Part shown: positions 56,019 to 64,000 of the stretch, piece after piece
How positions within the stretch are numbered: the stretch's first letter is position 1
Layout: each line of letters begins with the position of its first letter
Assembly (NCBI RefSeq): GCF_003443655.1
Contig: NZ_CP031941.1
Coordinates: 1,917,501-1,981,500, forward strand
Length of the DNA stretch: 64,000 bases
Direction: 5' to 3'
From: Nostoc sphaeroides
GTDB taxonomy: Bacteria; Cyanobacteriota; Cyanobacteriia; Cyanobacteriales; Nostocaceae
The notes under the pieces: model-generated
The model's input: only the letters and a program-made list of their open reading frames with translations
Database searches by the model: none
What the model was told of the DNA's origin: nothing
Made by a program: the position numbers and the translations under genes

Positions 56019-56798
56019 TTAAAACTCACGTTGTGAGAAGATGAAAGTAGCGATCGCTAGCAACATGGCACTATAAAGTAGGCCATAGCCAGCATTTGTA
56101 ATCAGTGTAGTTGTGTCAGGTAGTGCTTGCAGACCATAAATGGCATCATTTTTTAAATTTAATCGAGATAAATCTGGCAAGATGAGAAACAAACCTTGAG
56201 TTAGACTTTCCATACCAGGATTACGGCTGAGACGACCAAGTTGTACTAAATCTTGAGTAATATTTCCAATTAAATATACCGCAAAGGTTAAAACAGTCGC
56301 CAGTAAAGAAGCAGTGAAAACACCGAAGGTAATAGCCACAGCCGTGATTAATGACAACTGCAATAATAAAAAAATTGCAGCAATTAGAATGCTCACGGTT
56401 GGATGAGGAATGCTACCAAATTGCAGAAACACTAGATAAATTGCTGTCATTGTGGCGACAAGCACAGCTAATACTGCCGATAAACCTAAATATTTGCCTA
56501 TGATAATTTCACTGCGGCTGACAGGTTTAGCAATTAACACCAAAATAGTACGTTTTTCAATTTCTTTATTAACCAGTCCCGTACCAATAAATATCGTCAC
56601 AATTAGCCCGATGGCATTCATCGCCGCCATCCCAAAATCTAAAAAGATTTTGTCTTCAGTCGTAGCTGCAAATTCAGGAAGGACGCGGAAGGCAATGGCG
56701 AGTATCAGCGCATAAAAACTAATAATAAATAGGATGCGATCGCGTACCACTTCCTGAAACACATTCTTTGCCAATACAAAAATTCTGTTAATAGTCAT
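56019..56798 (-). CDS. fraE: ABC-2-type permease, FraE
   Basis: 259 residues with six hydrophobic helices (FIISFYALILAIAFRVLP, LIVTIFIGTGLV, LGLSAVLAVLVATMTAIYLVFL, ILIAAIFLLLQLSLITAVAITFGVF, LTFAVYLIGN, LLYSAMLLAIATFIFS) and the ABC-2 permease signature NKEIEKRTILVLIAKPVSRSEIIIGKYLG. It lies third after genes matching fraC and fraD by size and layout; in Anabaena the third gene of that operon, fraE, encodes such a permease needed for filament integrity and heterocyst maturation. A ~150-bp STRR spacer separates it from fraD. The name rests on synteny and length. Confidence 0.88.
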   Translation of the reverse strand: MTINRIFVLAKNVFQEVVRDRILFIISFYALILAIAFRVLPEFAATTEDKIFLDFGMAAMNAIGLIVTIFIGTGLVNKEIEKRTILVLIAKPVSRSEIIIGKYLGLSAVLAVLVATMTAIYLVFLQFGSIPHPTVSILIAAIFLLLQLSLITAVAITFGVFTASLLATVLTFAVYLIGNITQDLVQLGRLSRNPGMESLTQGLFLILPDLSRLNLKNDAIYGLQALPDTTTLITNAGYGLLYSAMLLAIATFIFSQREF

Positions 56799-56805
56799 TT
56801 TTCTT

Positions 56806-56947
56806 TGGAGTGGGGAGTGGGGAGTGGGGAGTGCGGAATGGGGAATGAGGAATGGGGAATGGGGAATGGGGAATGGGGAATGACATTGCTTCTTCTCCCC
56901 CTCCTTCCCCTGCCCTACTCCCTACTCCCTACTCCCCATTCCCTACC
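56806..56947. repeat. STRR block between fraD and fraE
   Basis: GGAGTGGGGAGTGGGG, GGAATGGGGAATGGGG and CCCTACTCCCTACTCCC heptamers, in facing orientation, so they may form a long hairpin inside the operon. Confidence 0.85.
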
Positions 56948-56948
56948 T

Positions 56949-57956
56949 TCACTGTTGCGGAGGCGGTGAGTCAGAAATCAATTTACTGCCGCGATCGCAT
57001 TCAATTTCTGCAACTGTAATCTTATTGTCTGAATTGCTAGTTGCTGCAACTGGTTCAATGCGACAAGCTTTTTTCAAGTAATAGCCCCGTGGGTTAGAAC
57101 TCGGGCCTATCCAAATACTTAATAAATCTAATATATATCCAGACTTAGTATTAGCTACGCGCGGTTCAATGCGCCATAGTTCCTTTTCTTCATATTTGCC
57201 CAGGTTTTTTTGGATTATTCCCCTACCCAGAGTTCCTACCCGTTGTTTGGCATCAAGCAACCATTTCTCTACTTCTGACCAAGGTCTTTGGGCTATTTGT
57301 TCTACTACTATTGGTTGAAGTTTCTCTAGAATTATAGCGCCGTTGCGTGGGATTTTTAGTCGTTTTTCTGTACTGACAAGAACGGTACTAGTTCTAAAAG
57401 TATCTGCCTGCAAACTGGGATATTGTTGAAACCAATTATTCATCACAAAGTGAAAATTAATCCAGCAACTTAGCAGCATACTACTAGCAACTAAAATTAT
57501 AATTCTTTGGCGGTCTTCTGGTTTCGGAATTCGAGCTTTTGCATCGGTATCATTTCCTTCAATAAATTCTGGTATAGCCGTAATTAGCGCTGAAATTGTC
57601 GGCCAAAAAACGATTGTTCTTGGTGTAATTATATCCTGTTGATTTCCAAATGCAAAAACACTCACTAAAAATCCAGTGATCACTGCCCCAACTGGCATAA
57701 AAGTACCAGGAACCCTCAAAGGATCTTCAGTTGTATACCAAGCTGTGCCGGCAATTAAAAATAACCAACCGAAAAAAGCAATTATATCTTTTATATAACC
57801 TATAGCAAAATATGAAACTACCCAAGAAAAAACACTCAAATAAATAAATGTTTGCCAAGAATAAGCTTTAGGTGGAACTAATACCTTTCTAATTCCTGCA
57901 TAAAGCCCTTCAGCAAATTTAAAAACCCCAAATACATCTTTAAGTAACGTATTCAT
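56949..57956 (-). CDS. fraD: Septal-junction protein FraD
   Basis: 335 residues. Five hydrophobic helices in the first ~185 residues (TFIYLSVFSWVVSYFAIGYI, IIAFFGWLFLIAGTAW, VGAVITGFLVSVFAFG, TIVFWPTISALIT, IIILVASSMLLSCWINFHFV), then a soluble domain of ~150 residues. Size, five helices and order after a 179-residue FraC-like protein match FraD of Anabaena, a component of septal junctions that connect neighbouring cells. The C-terminus is polar (SDSPPPQQ). It is 56 bp after fraC, almost certainly in the same operon. Confidence 0.88.
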   Translation of the reverse strand: MNTLLKDVFGVFKFAEGLYAGIRKVLVPPKAYSWQTFIYLSVFSWVVSYFAIGYIKDIIAFFGWLFLIAGTAWYTTEDPLRVPGTFMPVGAVITGFLVSVFAFGNQQDIITPRTIVFWPTISALITAIPEFIEGNDTDAKARIPKPEDRQRIIILVASSMLLSCWINFHFVMNNWFQQYPSLQADTFRTSTVLVSTEKRLKIPRNGAIILEKLQPIVVEQIAQRPWSEVEKWLLDAKQRVGTLGRGIIQKNLGKYEEKELWRIEPRVANTKSGYILDLLSIWIGPSSNPRGYYLKKACRIEPVAATSNSDNKITVAEIECDRGSKLISDSPPPQQ

Positions 57957-58012
57957 ATTCTTCTCTACACCTAATTAATCACTAGTCTTCCTTTGAATTA
58001 AGTAAATTCTTG

Positions 58013-58552
58013 CTACTTTGACCGAAAGAATAAAAGAATGGTTATAGCACTATAACTTAGAGAATTCGCAATTAATGTAGTAGTCACTAAATTAGTATTT
58101 TGTAATTTAGCACCGCTAAAACTACGCCATCTCTGCCGTTGAGATTTTTGAGGTTCGTCTTCTTTTTTAGCAACTGGTTCACTCAATGATAGTAGTAATA
58201 CCCTTAAAATGAAAAACTTCATTATAAAAGTAGCAAAGAAAATTATACAGGCAGTTAAAATTAATAAACTTTGTGTATTTGCTGATTTAAAATTATTAAA
58301 AAACATATAGCTAATTAGTTCTGATTTCAGATATATCGGCAACATTGGTTCTGCTACAAAAAATATGAACCAACCAATTACACTAGAAAACAGATTCATA
58401 GAGATAGCATAAAAAATGCTAGTCTTTTTGTCAAATTTTAATCGATTGTGCAAAACATAGGCTTCGATGGGGATGGCAATCAGTACAAATAAAAAGTCAA
58501 ACAGAATTCCACCAATAGGAAAAATCCTCGGAAGCATCCAATTTTCAGGCAT
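58013..58552 (-). CDS. fraC: Filament integrity protein FraC
   Basis: 179 residues, the same length as I recall for Anabaena FraC. Three to four hydrophobic helices ([89 protein letters not shown]) and the stretch [30 protein letters not shown]. FraC sits at the septa and is needed for long filaments and cell-to-cell exchange. It is first in the minus-strand fraC-fraD-fraE set; the promoter should lie in 58553-58772, shared with the divergent CobO-like gene. Confidence 0.9.
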   Translation of the reverse strand: MPENWMLPRIFPIGGILFDFLFVLIAIPIEAYVLHNRLKFDKKTSIFYAISMNLFSSVIGWFIFFVAEPMLPIYLKSELISYMFFNNFKSANTQSLLILTACIIFFATFIMKFFILRVLLLSLSEPVAKKEDEPQKSQRQRWRSFSGAKLQNTNLVTTTLIANSLSYSAITILLFFRSK

Positions 58553-58772
58553 AAATGGTCAAGGTTAAGGGTTAACTGTAGAGAGTATAACTGGGATAGT
58601 GAGGGTGATGGGGGAAATTATCTGATTGTTTTTGTCCTTTACTATGTTGGTGTGTCAATATTATCTTGTCGATATTATTTATACATTGTACGGACGGATC
58701 AGAGGAACAGTTTCTTTACCTAAGATTACAAGACGGTAAGATTAAAGACTGCCACTTATAGCTTTTCGAGAA

Positions 58773-59909
58773 ATGACAAGGAACGGTATTGGTATTCGCA
58801 CGGCGCAAGTGCGACAGGAACGGCTCGTTGGTCAAATTCACGTCTACGATGGCGTGGGTAAAGGTAAGTCCCAAGCGGCTTTGGGGGTGGTTTTGCGCTC
58901 TATTGGCTTGGGGATAAATACGCCTAGCAATTCTAACCGGGTTTTACTGCTGCGGTTTTTAAAAGGGCCGGAACGTGATTATGACGAAGATGGCGCGATC
59001 GCAGCTTTGCAACGCGGGTTTCCTCATTTAATTGACCAGGTTCGCACTGGGAGAGCCGAATTTTTTGGGCATGATGAAATTACCACTTTTGACCGAGAGG
59101 AAGCAGCGCGAGGTTGGGATGTCGCCAAAGGCGCGATCGCTAGTGGTTTATATTCAGTTGTCGTCTTGGATGAAATTAACCCGGTTCTGGATTTGGGTTT
59201 GCTACCAGTAGATGAAGTGGTAAAGACATTAAAATCTAAACCCCAAGAGTTAGAAATTATTGCTACCGGACGCGCCGCACCGGAAAAGTTGCTCGATATT
59301 GCAGATTTGCACTCAGAAATGAAACCTCATCACCACCCAACAGCCAAAGCCCTGTTTCTTGAAGGGATTGAAATTTATACTGGTGCTGGTAAAGGTAAGT
59401 CTACTAGTGCTTTGGGCAAAGCCTTACAAGCCATTGGTAGGGGAATAAATCATCCAGGGTCTACCCGTGTGCTGATTATGCAGTGGCTTAAAGGTGGTAC
59501 TGGCTACACAGAAGACGCTGCGATCGCCGCCTTACAGCAGTCATATCCAGAAGTGGTGGATCATCAGCGTTGCGGTGGAGATGCGATCGTCTGGCGAAAT
59601 TCCCGGCAAGAATTAGATTATGTAGAAGCCGAACGGGGTTGGGAAATCGCTAAAGTTGCGATCGCCTCTGGGTTGTATAAAACTATTATTCTTGATGAAC
59701 TAAATCCCACCGTTGACTTAGAATTACTCCCCGTTGAACCTATTGTCCAAGCTTTACTCCGCAAACCCCGCGACACCGAAATCATTATTACTGGCCGCTG
59801 CCAAAATCCACCAGCGTACTTCGACTTGGCTAGCGTCCACTCAGAGGTTTACTGCCATAAACACTATGCCAATCAAGGGGTAGAACTTAAACGAGGGGTA
59901 GATTTTTAG
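58773..59909 (+). CDS. Tandem CobO-like P-loop protein
   Basis: 378 residues made of two similar halves. Each begins with the corrinoid adenosyltransferase P-loop: YDGVGKGKSQAALGVVLRSIG (~25) and YTGAGKGKSTSALGKALQAIG (~205). Each has RVLLLRFLKG / RVLIMQWLKG, a VVLDEINPVLDLGLLP / IILDELNPTVDLELLP Walker-B-like segment and IIATGRAAPEKLLDIADLHSEM / IITGRCQNPPAYFDLASVHSEV. CobO/BtuR proteins transfer adenosyl groups to cobalamin precursors; a two-domain version is the cyanobacterial form. Whether both halves are active is unclear: the first has Gln-Ala instead of Thr-Thr after GKGKS. It is divergent from fraC. Confidence 0.9.
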   Translation: MTRNGIGIRTAQVRQERLVGQIHVYDGVGKGKSQAALGVVLRSIGLGINTPSNSNRVLLLRFLKGPERDYDEDGAIAALQRGFPHLIDQVRTGRAEFFGHDEITTFDREEAARGWDVAKGAIASGLYSVVVLDEINPVLDLGLLPVDEVVKTLKSKPQELEIIATGRAAPEKLLDIADLHSEMKPHHHPTAKALFLEGIEIYTGAGKGKSTSALGKALQAIGRGINHPGSTRVLIMQWLKGGTGYTEDAAIAALQQSYPEVVDHQRCGGDAIVWRNSRQELDYVEAERGWEIAKVAIASGLYKTIILDELNPTVDLELLPVEPIVQALLRKPRDTEIIITGRCQNPPAYFDLASVHSEVYCHKHYANQGVELKRGVDF

Positions 59910-59959
59910 GCGTTGCTGATTAGTTGATATGCTAGATTCTCTAGAAACATAACAAATTT

Positions 59960-59978
59960 GTTTACCAAAATGGTAAAC
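59960..59978. promoter_or_regulatory. Palindromic operator of the HigBA-type operon
   Basis: Perfect palindrome GTTTACCA-AAA-TGGTAAAC, 20 bp before the toxin start, followed by TTATATTAG which could be a -10 box. The antitoxin has an Xre DNA-binding domain, so self-repression at this site is likely. Confidence 0.7.
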
Positions 59979-59998
59979 TTATATTAGTCTAGTAACGC

Positions 59999-60328
59999 AT
60001 GGAAATCACCTTCGCTGACGGCAAACTGCAAAAGCTATGCGAACAACAAAACCTAGCGCAAAGAAAATTGGGTGCAAATTGTGCCAAGAAATTGACAACC
60101 CAGTTGGCTATTCTTGGTGCTGCTAGTTGTGTCGCGGAATTAGTTATTGGTCATCCCCATCCCTTAAAAGGAGATAGGGCAGGTGAATTTGCAGTCAACC
60201 TAGAAGGTGGTAAACGACTTGTATTTAAGCCAGATAACGACCCCATCCCCCTTACCGAGGATGGAAACATTGATTGGTCAAAAGTGAGTGCTGTTTGTAT
60301 TGTTTTCATTGGAGATTACCATGATTGA
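59999..60328 (+). CDS. HigB-like (RelE-superfamily) toxin
   Basis: 109 residues. RelE/HigB-type mRNA interferase fold with the plasmid-maintenance killer pattern: EITFADGKLQKLCEQQNLAQRKLG, KKLTTQLAILGAASCV, HPLKGDRAGEFAVNLEGGKRLVFKP, and a C-terminal VCIVFIGDYHD, typical for the last strand of the fold. Such toxins cut mRNA on the ribosome. It overlaps the next gene by 8 bp (the antitoxin ATG lies inside its end), and a palindromic operator precedes it. Toxin first, antitoxin second is the HigBA order. Confidence 0.88.
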   Translation: MEITFADGKLQKLCEQQNLAQRKLGANCAKKLTTQLAILGAASCVAELVIGHPHPLKGDRAGEFAVNLEGGKRLVFKPDNDPIPLTEDGNIDWSKVSAVCIVFIGDYHD

Positions 60329-61439
60329 GACAACCCGTACCTTTACACCAGATTGGGTATCTCCTCCCGGTGATGCCATCGCTGATTTATTAGAAGAACG
60401 TGATTGGACACAAGCACAATTAGCAGAGCGTTTAGGCTACACCACAAAACATATTAGCCAGTTGATCAATGGTAAAGCACCCATCAATGAAGAAACAGCC
60501 CTGAAGCTAGAACGGGTTATGGGTAGTACAGCAGCATTCTGGCTCAGATATGAAGCTCAATATCGCGCCGCTTTGGCAAAGAAAGAAGAAGAAAACCGCT
60601 TAAAGGGGTGGACATCTTGGTTAGATCGCTTACCAGTCAAAGAATTGATGAATCAAGGTGTAATTCCTAAGTGTCGGTTAATTGACAAGAATAAGCCTGA
60701 TTTAGTAAAAAAGTTACTGCAATTTTTCGGTGTTGCCTCGCCGGAAGATTGGCAGAATTATTATGCAGGTATGGAAGTTGCTTTTCGTCGTACACGCGAA
60801 AATCAAAGTGATGTTGGTGCTATTTCTACTTGGTTACGTTTGGGGGAAATAAAAGCAGAACAACTAGACTCTCCCAAGTACAGTAAACCAAAATTTGAAA
60901 AGGCGGTGCGGGAAATTCGCACTTTGACGGTGTTACCGCCAGAAGAGTTTGAACCACAGATGCAAAAGTTGTGCTGGGAAGCAGGGGTTGTGCTTGTTTT
61001 AGTACCATCAATCAAGAAAGCGCACGTCAGTGGTGTTGCACGATGGTTAAACCCCCATAAGGCACTGATTCAACTTTCGCTTTATGGTAAAACCAATGAC
61101 CGCTTCTGGTTTAATTTTTTCCATGAAGCAGCACATATTTTGCTACATGATAAAGAAAATATTTTTCTTGATGAATGGAATAGTGGGGAAAGTTTGAAAT
61201 CTGAGCAGGAACGCCAAGCAGATAAATGGTCACGGGAATTTTTGATCCCACCTGAGTATGAGGGGGAATTAGCGAAGCTTAAATCTGAAACTGATGTAAT
61301 TGATTTTGCCAAAGGTATCAGTATTAATCCTGGTATTGTTGTAGGTCGGCTGCAACACGATCATCTAATTGATCCGTCTTGGATGAATGGTTTAAAAGTG
61401 AAGTTTGGCGCACTAGCCGGAATTTTGACTTCTGGGTAG
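60321..61439 (+). CDS. HigA-like antitoxin fused to an ImmA/IrrE metalloprotease
   Basis: 372 residues from the ATG at 60321 (GGAG 8 bases before it). Residues ~15-75 are an Xre/HigA helix-turn-helix: DLLEERDWTQAQLAERLGYTTKHISQLINGKAPINEETALKLERVMG. Residues ~240-330 are an ImmA/IrrE zinc metalloprotease-like domain, HEAAH at ~268-272, and a downstream RQADKWSREFLIP with a possible third ligand. The linker is helical. Immunity-type proteases of this sort cleave a repressor; here repressor and protease are one chain, so the antitoxin may be able to destroy itself or a partner under stress. The last 27 bp overlap the convergent REC-GGDEF gene. Confidence 0.92.
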   Translation: MIETTRTFTPDWVSPPGDAIADLLEERDWTQAQLAERLGYTTKHISQLINGKAPINEETALKLERVMGSTAAFWLRYEAQYRAALAKKEEENRLKGWTSWLDRLPVKELMNQGVIPKCRLIDKNKPDLVKKLLQFFGVASPEDWQNYYAGMEVAFRRTRENQSDVGAISTWLRLGEIKAEQLDSPKYSKPKFEKAVREIRTLTVLPPEEFEPQMQKLCWEAGVVLVLVPSIKKAHVSGVARWLNPHKALIQLSLYGKTNDRFWFNFFHEAAHILLHDKENIFLDEWNSGESLKSEQERQADKWSREFLIPPEYEGELAKLKSETDVIDFAKGISINPGIVVGRLQHDHLIDPSWMNGLKVKFGALAGILTSG

Positions 61440-62381
61440 TTGAATATTTTGCACAAAGCGATCGCGTCCTGCTGTCTTTGCTTGATACAACGCCCGATCT
61501 GCGGCGGCAATCATTTCTTCTATGTCAGAATCTGGCTGAGGAATTTCTGTCGTCAACCCGACACTAATGGTTACATGAGGACTAACTTGGGAATTTTTAT
61601 GAGGAATTGCTAGTGTTCGGACAGCATGACAAATTTTTTCGGCAACATAAGTCGCCCCCTCGGCATTTGTGTTAGGTAAAATCACAGCAAATTCTTCCCC
61701 ACCATAACGGGCAACTAAATCTCCCGGACGCTTAATAATATCTTTGAGCGCTTTAGCAATTTCTTGAAGACAGCGATCGCCTATCCGATGACCGTATGTA
61801 TCGTTATATAATTTGAAGAAATCAACATCGCAAAGAATCAGGGAAAGGGGGCATTTATCCCGTTTCATGCGCTGCCATTCTTGGTTAAAATACTCTTCAA
61901 ACCGTCGGCGGTTAGCTATTTGAGTTAATCCATCGATAGTAGCTAATCGCTGCAATTCCATATTAACCGCTTCCAGTTCTTGCTGTAACTGAGATTGCTC
62001 AATCAAACGTTTTACCCGTTGGCGCAAAACTGCCCAATGGATCGGTTTGGTAACATAATCTATTGCCCCCACAGCAAATGCCCGGTCAACTGACTTTTGA
62101 TCTTCAAGTCCTGTAACCATTAAAACTGGAGTATACTTGCTACTATCAAGACTCCGTAACTGAGTGCAACACTCGAACCCATCCATCTCTGGCATTAGAG
62201 CATCAAGGAGTACTATATCAGGATGCAATTCCTTAAAAACTTTTATTGCCTCTATGCCATTTTTAGCTTCCGCTATTTGATACCCTTCCCGATCTAAGAA
62301 CTGCCGCAATATCAGGCGGATAAAAGGTTCATCATCAACAATTAGAACTAAAGATTGGCTTTCTAGGGCATCGGCTTTCAT
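61413..62381 (-). CDS. REC-GGDEF response regulator (diguanylate cyclase)
   Basis: 322 residues. N-terminal receiver domain (VLIVDDEPFIR, IVLLDALMPEMDGFE with the phospho-Asp, YVTKPI with the conserved Lys), a coiled-coil linker (EQSQLQQELEAVNMELQRLA), and a GGDEF domain (DGLTQIANRRRFEEYF, DVDFFKLYNDTYGHRIGD, ARYGGEEFAVIL). The catalytic loop is GGEEF and intact. It should make c-di-GMP when phosphorylated. A 4-bp overlap (ATGA) links it to the Hpt gene upstream, so phosphate probably comes through Hpt from a hybrid kinase, whose gene now seems to be a remnant. Confidence 0.94.
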   Translation of the reverse strand: MKADALESQSLVLIVDDEPFIRLILRQFLDREGYQIAEAKNGIEAIKVFKELHPDIVLLDALMPEMDGFECCTQLRSLDSSKYTPVLMVTGLEDQKSVDRAFAVGAIDYVTKPIHWAVLRQRVKRLIEQSQLQQELEAVNMELQRLATIDGLTQIANRRRFEEYFNQEWQRMKRDKCPLSLILCDVDFFKLYNDTYGHRIGDRCLQEIAKALKDIIKRPGDLVARYGGEEFAVILPNTNAEGATYVAEKICHAVRTLAIPHKNSQVSPHVTISVGLTTEIPQPDSDIEEMIAAADRALYQAKTAGRDRFVQNIQLPRSQNSG

Positions 62382-62797
62382 GGTATTTCCTTGGCAAGTT
62401 CTTTTTCTAAGGCAGTTTTAACTTGTTCATATTCCTGATATAATTGCGAGATTAATTCTAGGCTGTTTTCTAATTTACTGCTGCATCCCTGTGCTTCTAA
62501 CACCTTGCAAAGCTGTGCCAGGGCGATCGCTCCAACAGAAGCACTGCTAGACTTAAGCTGATGGGCTGTGTTTAATAGAGTCTGGGCATCGTGAGTTGTG
62601 ATAGCTGTGCTGATATCTTGCACCAGTCTCGGTGTCTCTGTCAGATAACACTCAATTAGTTCAACAAATGCCACACGATCTCCTCTAAGCATATTCTGCA
62701 AGGATTGGAGAATTTTGGCATCGATTTTGACGCTTTTTAATGTCTGGTTTTGCCCTGACTGTAGGATATTTTGCGAAGGTTCCAATTCTAAGCACAT
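62378..62797 (-). CDS. Histidine phosphotransfer (Hpt) protein
   Basis: 139 residues. A four-helix Hpt domain: DAKILQSLQNMLRG, FVELIECYLTETPRLVQDI, and the phospho-His in LLNTAHQLKSSSASVGA. It would carry phosphate from a hybrid kinase to the REC-GGDEF protein encoded next. The start ATG at 62797 overlaps by one base the TGA of the decayed upstream gene (TGATG); a GTG at 62800 is an alternative. Tight coupling on both sides marks a three-gene phosphorelay operon. Confidence 0.9.
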   Translation of the reverse strand: MCLELEPSQNILQSGQNQTLKSVKIDAKILQSLQNMLRGDRVAFVELIECYLTETPRLVQDISTAITTHDAQTLLNTAHQLKSSSASVGAIALAQLCKVLEAQGCSSKLENSLELISQLYQEYEQVKTALEKELAKEIP

Positions 62798-62799
62798 CA

Positions 62800-63326
62800 C
62801 TTTACTTTGTTTTCCTCTGGAAGTGAATTCAGAACTTCTTTGGAACTGCTTAATTCAGCTTTCAGCCCAATTTGTCGGCAGATCGGTTCAACCGCCTTGA
62901 GTAAAGGATCAAGGTGAGGGCTTGCCGACACAGACTCGCTTCAGCAAGCTTGCGTAAACTAATATCTGTTTGAATTCCAATGAAGTGACTTAACTTACCA
63001 TTTTCGTCATGGATAGGAGAAATACTCAATTCATTCCAAGATACAGTACCATCTTTGCGATAGTTACGGAGAACAACTTTGCAACTTGTTCCAGCTTTCA
63101 TTGATATGTGCAGTTATTTGAGTGCTAGTTGCTGGTTGTCTGTGCGTTGCAAAAATCGACAGTTTTGCCCAATCACATCAGCAGCACTGTAGCCTGTTAT
63201 TTATTCAAAAGCTGGGTTGACGTAAATAACTAGATGATGGGCGAGTCTGGCATCGGCAATAATAATTGCATTACTGCTAGCAGCAAGTGCCCTCTCCCTC
63301 AGTCTCAAGGTTTCTTCAACAGACAT
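62800..63326 (-). pseudogene. Decayed LOV/PAS-sensor gene (first gene of the phosphorelay operon)
   Basis: From the ATG at 63326 the frame reads SVEETLRLRERALAASSNAI and VNPAFE, then a stop, then ITGYSAADVIGQNCRFLQRT, a second stop, then MKAGTSCKVVLRNYRKDGTV and HFIGIQTDIS. GQNCRFLQ is the LOV flavin-binding motif with the photoactive Cys; NYRKDG and GIQTD are later LOV motifs. After AEASL the frame shifts, and a different frame gives ESVSASPHLDPLLKAVEPIC to the TGA at 62799, which looks like the original C-terminus. The kinase and receiver parts expected between are missing. It is a broken photoreceptor-type hybrid kinase. Confidence 0.75.
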
Positions 63327-63359
63327 CTCCAGAAATTAATTATTCGTTGTCTGAAACCA

Positions 63360-63392
63360 TTGTAGAGACGTAGCAGTGCTACGTCTCTACAT
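63360..63392. repeat. Dispersed palindrome (GTAGAGACGTAGCAGTGCTACGTC type)
   Basis: TGTAGAGACGTAGCAGTGCT plus ACGTCTCTACA; same end motifs as the other dispersed palindromes, different centre. Confidence 0.85.
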
Positions 63393-63498
63393 TCATTTTC
63401 GGAGATGTCTATTTTTAATTTTTTTACTGAGGAAGGCAGAGGGCAGTTTGAGCTTACGGAAAACTGCCCTCTTTCAAGATAGGTCTATTGCCTATACC

Positions 63499-63735
63499 TT
63501 AAATCACAGCTTCTTGGCGTTGACAATCAAAAACAACCATGTAGGAAGCATTTGGTATTTCTTGAGGGAGGTGCCGCATATAGCCTTCGGCATCAGAACG
63601 GCTGCGGAAGCGAGCAACGATCTGCCGTTGCGTATTAGGAAGTAGACGAGCGATCGCCCAAGAATTGAGGCGTTCTTTATAGGCAATAGCTTGATTGTCT
63701 GATTTGGAAGCTTTGTAATCCGTATTTTCTGGCAT
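63499..63735 (-). CDS. Small conserved hypothetical protein
   Basis: 78 residues (DYKASKSDNQAIAYKERLNSWAIARLLPNTQRQIVARFRSRSDAEGYMRHLPQEIPNASYMVVFD). It contains a short alpha/beta unit similar in outline to SPOR-like or small RNA-binding folds (R-F-S-AEGY-R-L). I recognise it as a type common in filamentous cyanobacteria, but no function is known. The first ATG fits a gene with its own promoter. Confidence 0.7.
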   Translation of the reverse strand: MPENTDYKASKSDNQAIAYKERLNSWAIARLLPNTQRQIVARFRSRSDAEGYMRHLPQEIPNASYMVVFDCQRQEAVI

Positions 63736-64000
63736 AATTATGTTAACCGTATGAAGTTTAATGAAGGGCGTTAATTAGTTTCTAGGTAGGAATGCACTAA
63801 CGCTTTTTTTTTAATGCTGCTGCCACCTTGTTATTCGATTCTGGAAAAATTGTCAACACTGAGCGCTATATTTTAGACCACTTAAGTTGGAATTTTCGGG
63901 TGGTAATGAATCTCAAAGCCTTAATTTGCAATTGTTTCTAGGCTACAACAATGCTCAAGCAGAAAGTTTGGCAAATATTGGGTTTGTATGATTTATATCC
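63736..64000. other. Intergenic end of the window
   Basis: A T-run (63804-63812) and no complete gene. One frame (63871-63990) reads LEFSGGNESQSLNLQLFLGY and then NNAQAESLANIGFV to a stop, with no start; it may be a remnant, without recognised family. Confidence 0.4.

Overview
The window comes from a filamentous, heterocyst-type cyanobacterium (order Nostocales, Nostoc/Anabaena-like). Evidence: very frequent HIP1 octamers (GCGATCGC), many heptamer short tandem repeats (STRRs) between genes, small dispersed palindromes, a probable fraC-fraD-fraE operon (septal-junction and filament-integrity genes), and cyanobacterial genes such as ftrV, CHAT-domain and pentapeptide proteins. Base composition and gene style look uniform. 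No rRNA, tRNA or CRISPR array was recognised.

Layout. 1-9236: a 5'-truncated secreted protein (GDPD domain inside a phytase-like propeller, then RTX-like repeats), a cNMP-binding/C39-like ABC exporter, its HlyD-type adaptor (a probable type I secretion set) and a DUF427 gene. 9465-11303: purQ and purS, and a divergent Fur-family gene that is probably zur. 11305-13003: decayed toxin-antitoxin material, an Uma2 nuclease gene and a fresh 102-bp MITE. 13543-15199: an SPFH/NfeD pair whose SPFH gene has an in-frame stop. 15433-18754: a Zn-ribbon/PP2C phosphatase, a 21-bp minisatellite ORF, ftrV and a small gene. 18766-22366: STRR arrays, an intact IS982-like element, a YdcF-like gene and a TnpB remnant. 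22403-31443: an APH/P-loop kinase fusion, a TPR gene cut by a stop codon, rplY, purA and a CHASE3-PAS histidine kinase.

31452-38408: two PIN toxin-antitoxin pairs, a phosphodiester glycosidase and a GHL10/aspartic-protease fusion. 38409-42956: a TPR-CHAT protease next to an exported trypsin-like protease. 43267-52640: an adenosine deaminase-like gene, mutL, an MscS channel, an acyl-CoA dehydrogenase-like gene, gatA and a RodZ-like gene. 53033-55910: a HAD phosphatase, nagB, a gene fragment and a pentapeptide-repeat gene. 56019-58552: fraE, fraD and fraC on the minus strand. 58773-64000: a tandem CobO-like protein, a HigB/HigA-ImmA toxin-antitoxin operon with a palindromic operator, and a signalling operon (LOV-sensor remnant, Hpt, REC-GGDEF).

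The clearest theme is repeat-driven remodelling. Two identical 102-bp MITEs each have 10-bp target duplications; a related 136-bp element and one truncated copy also occur. Dispersed palindromes are inserted in frame in mutL, and another intergenic-type repeat in the CHAT gene. Several genes are freshly broken (SPFH, DUF5615, TPR, LOV). The most system-like clusters are the exporter set, the CHAT/trypsin pair and the HigB/HigA-ImmA operon.
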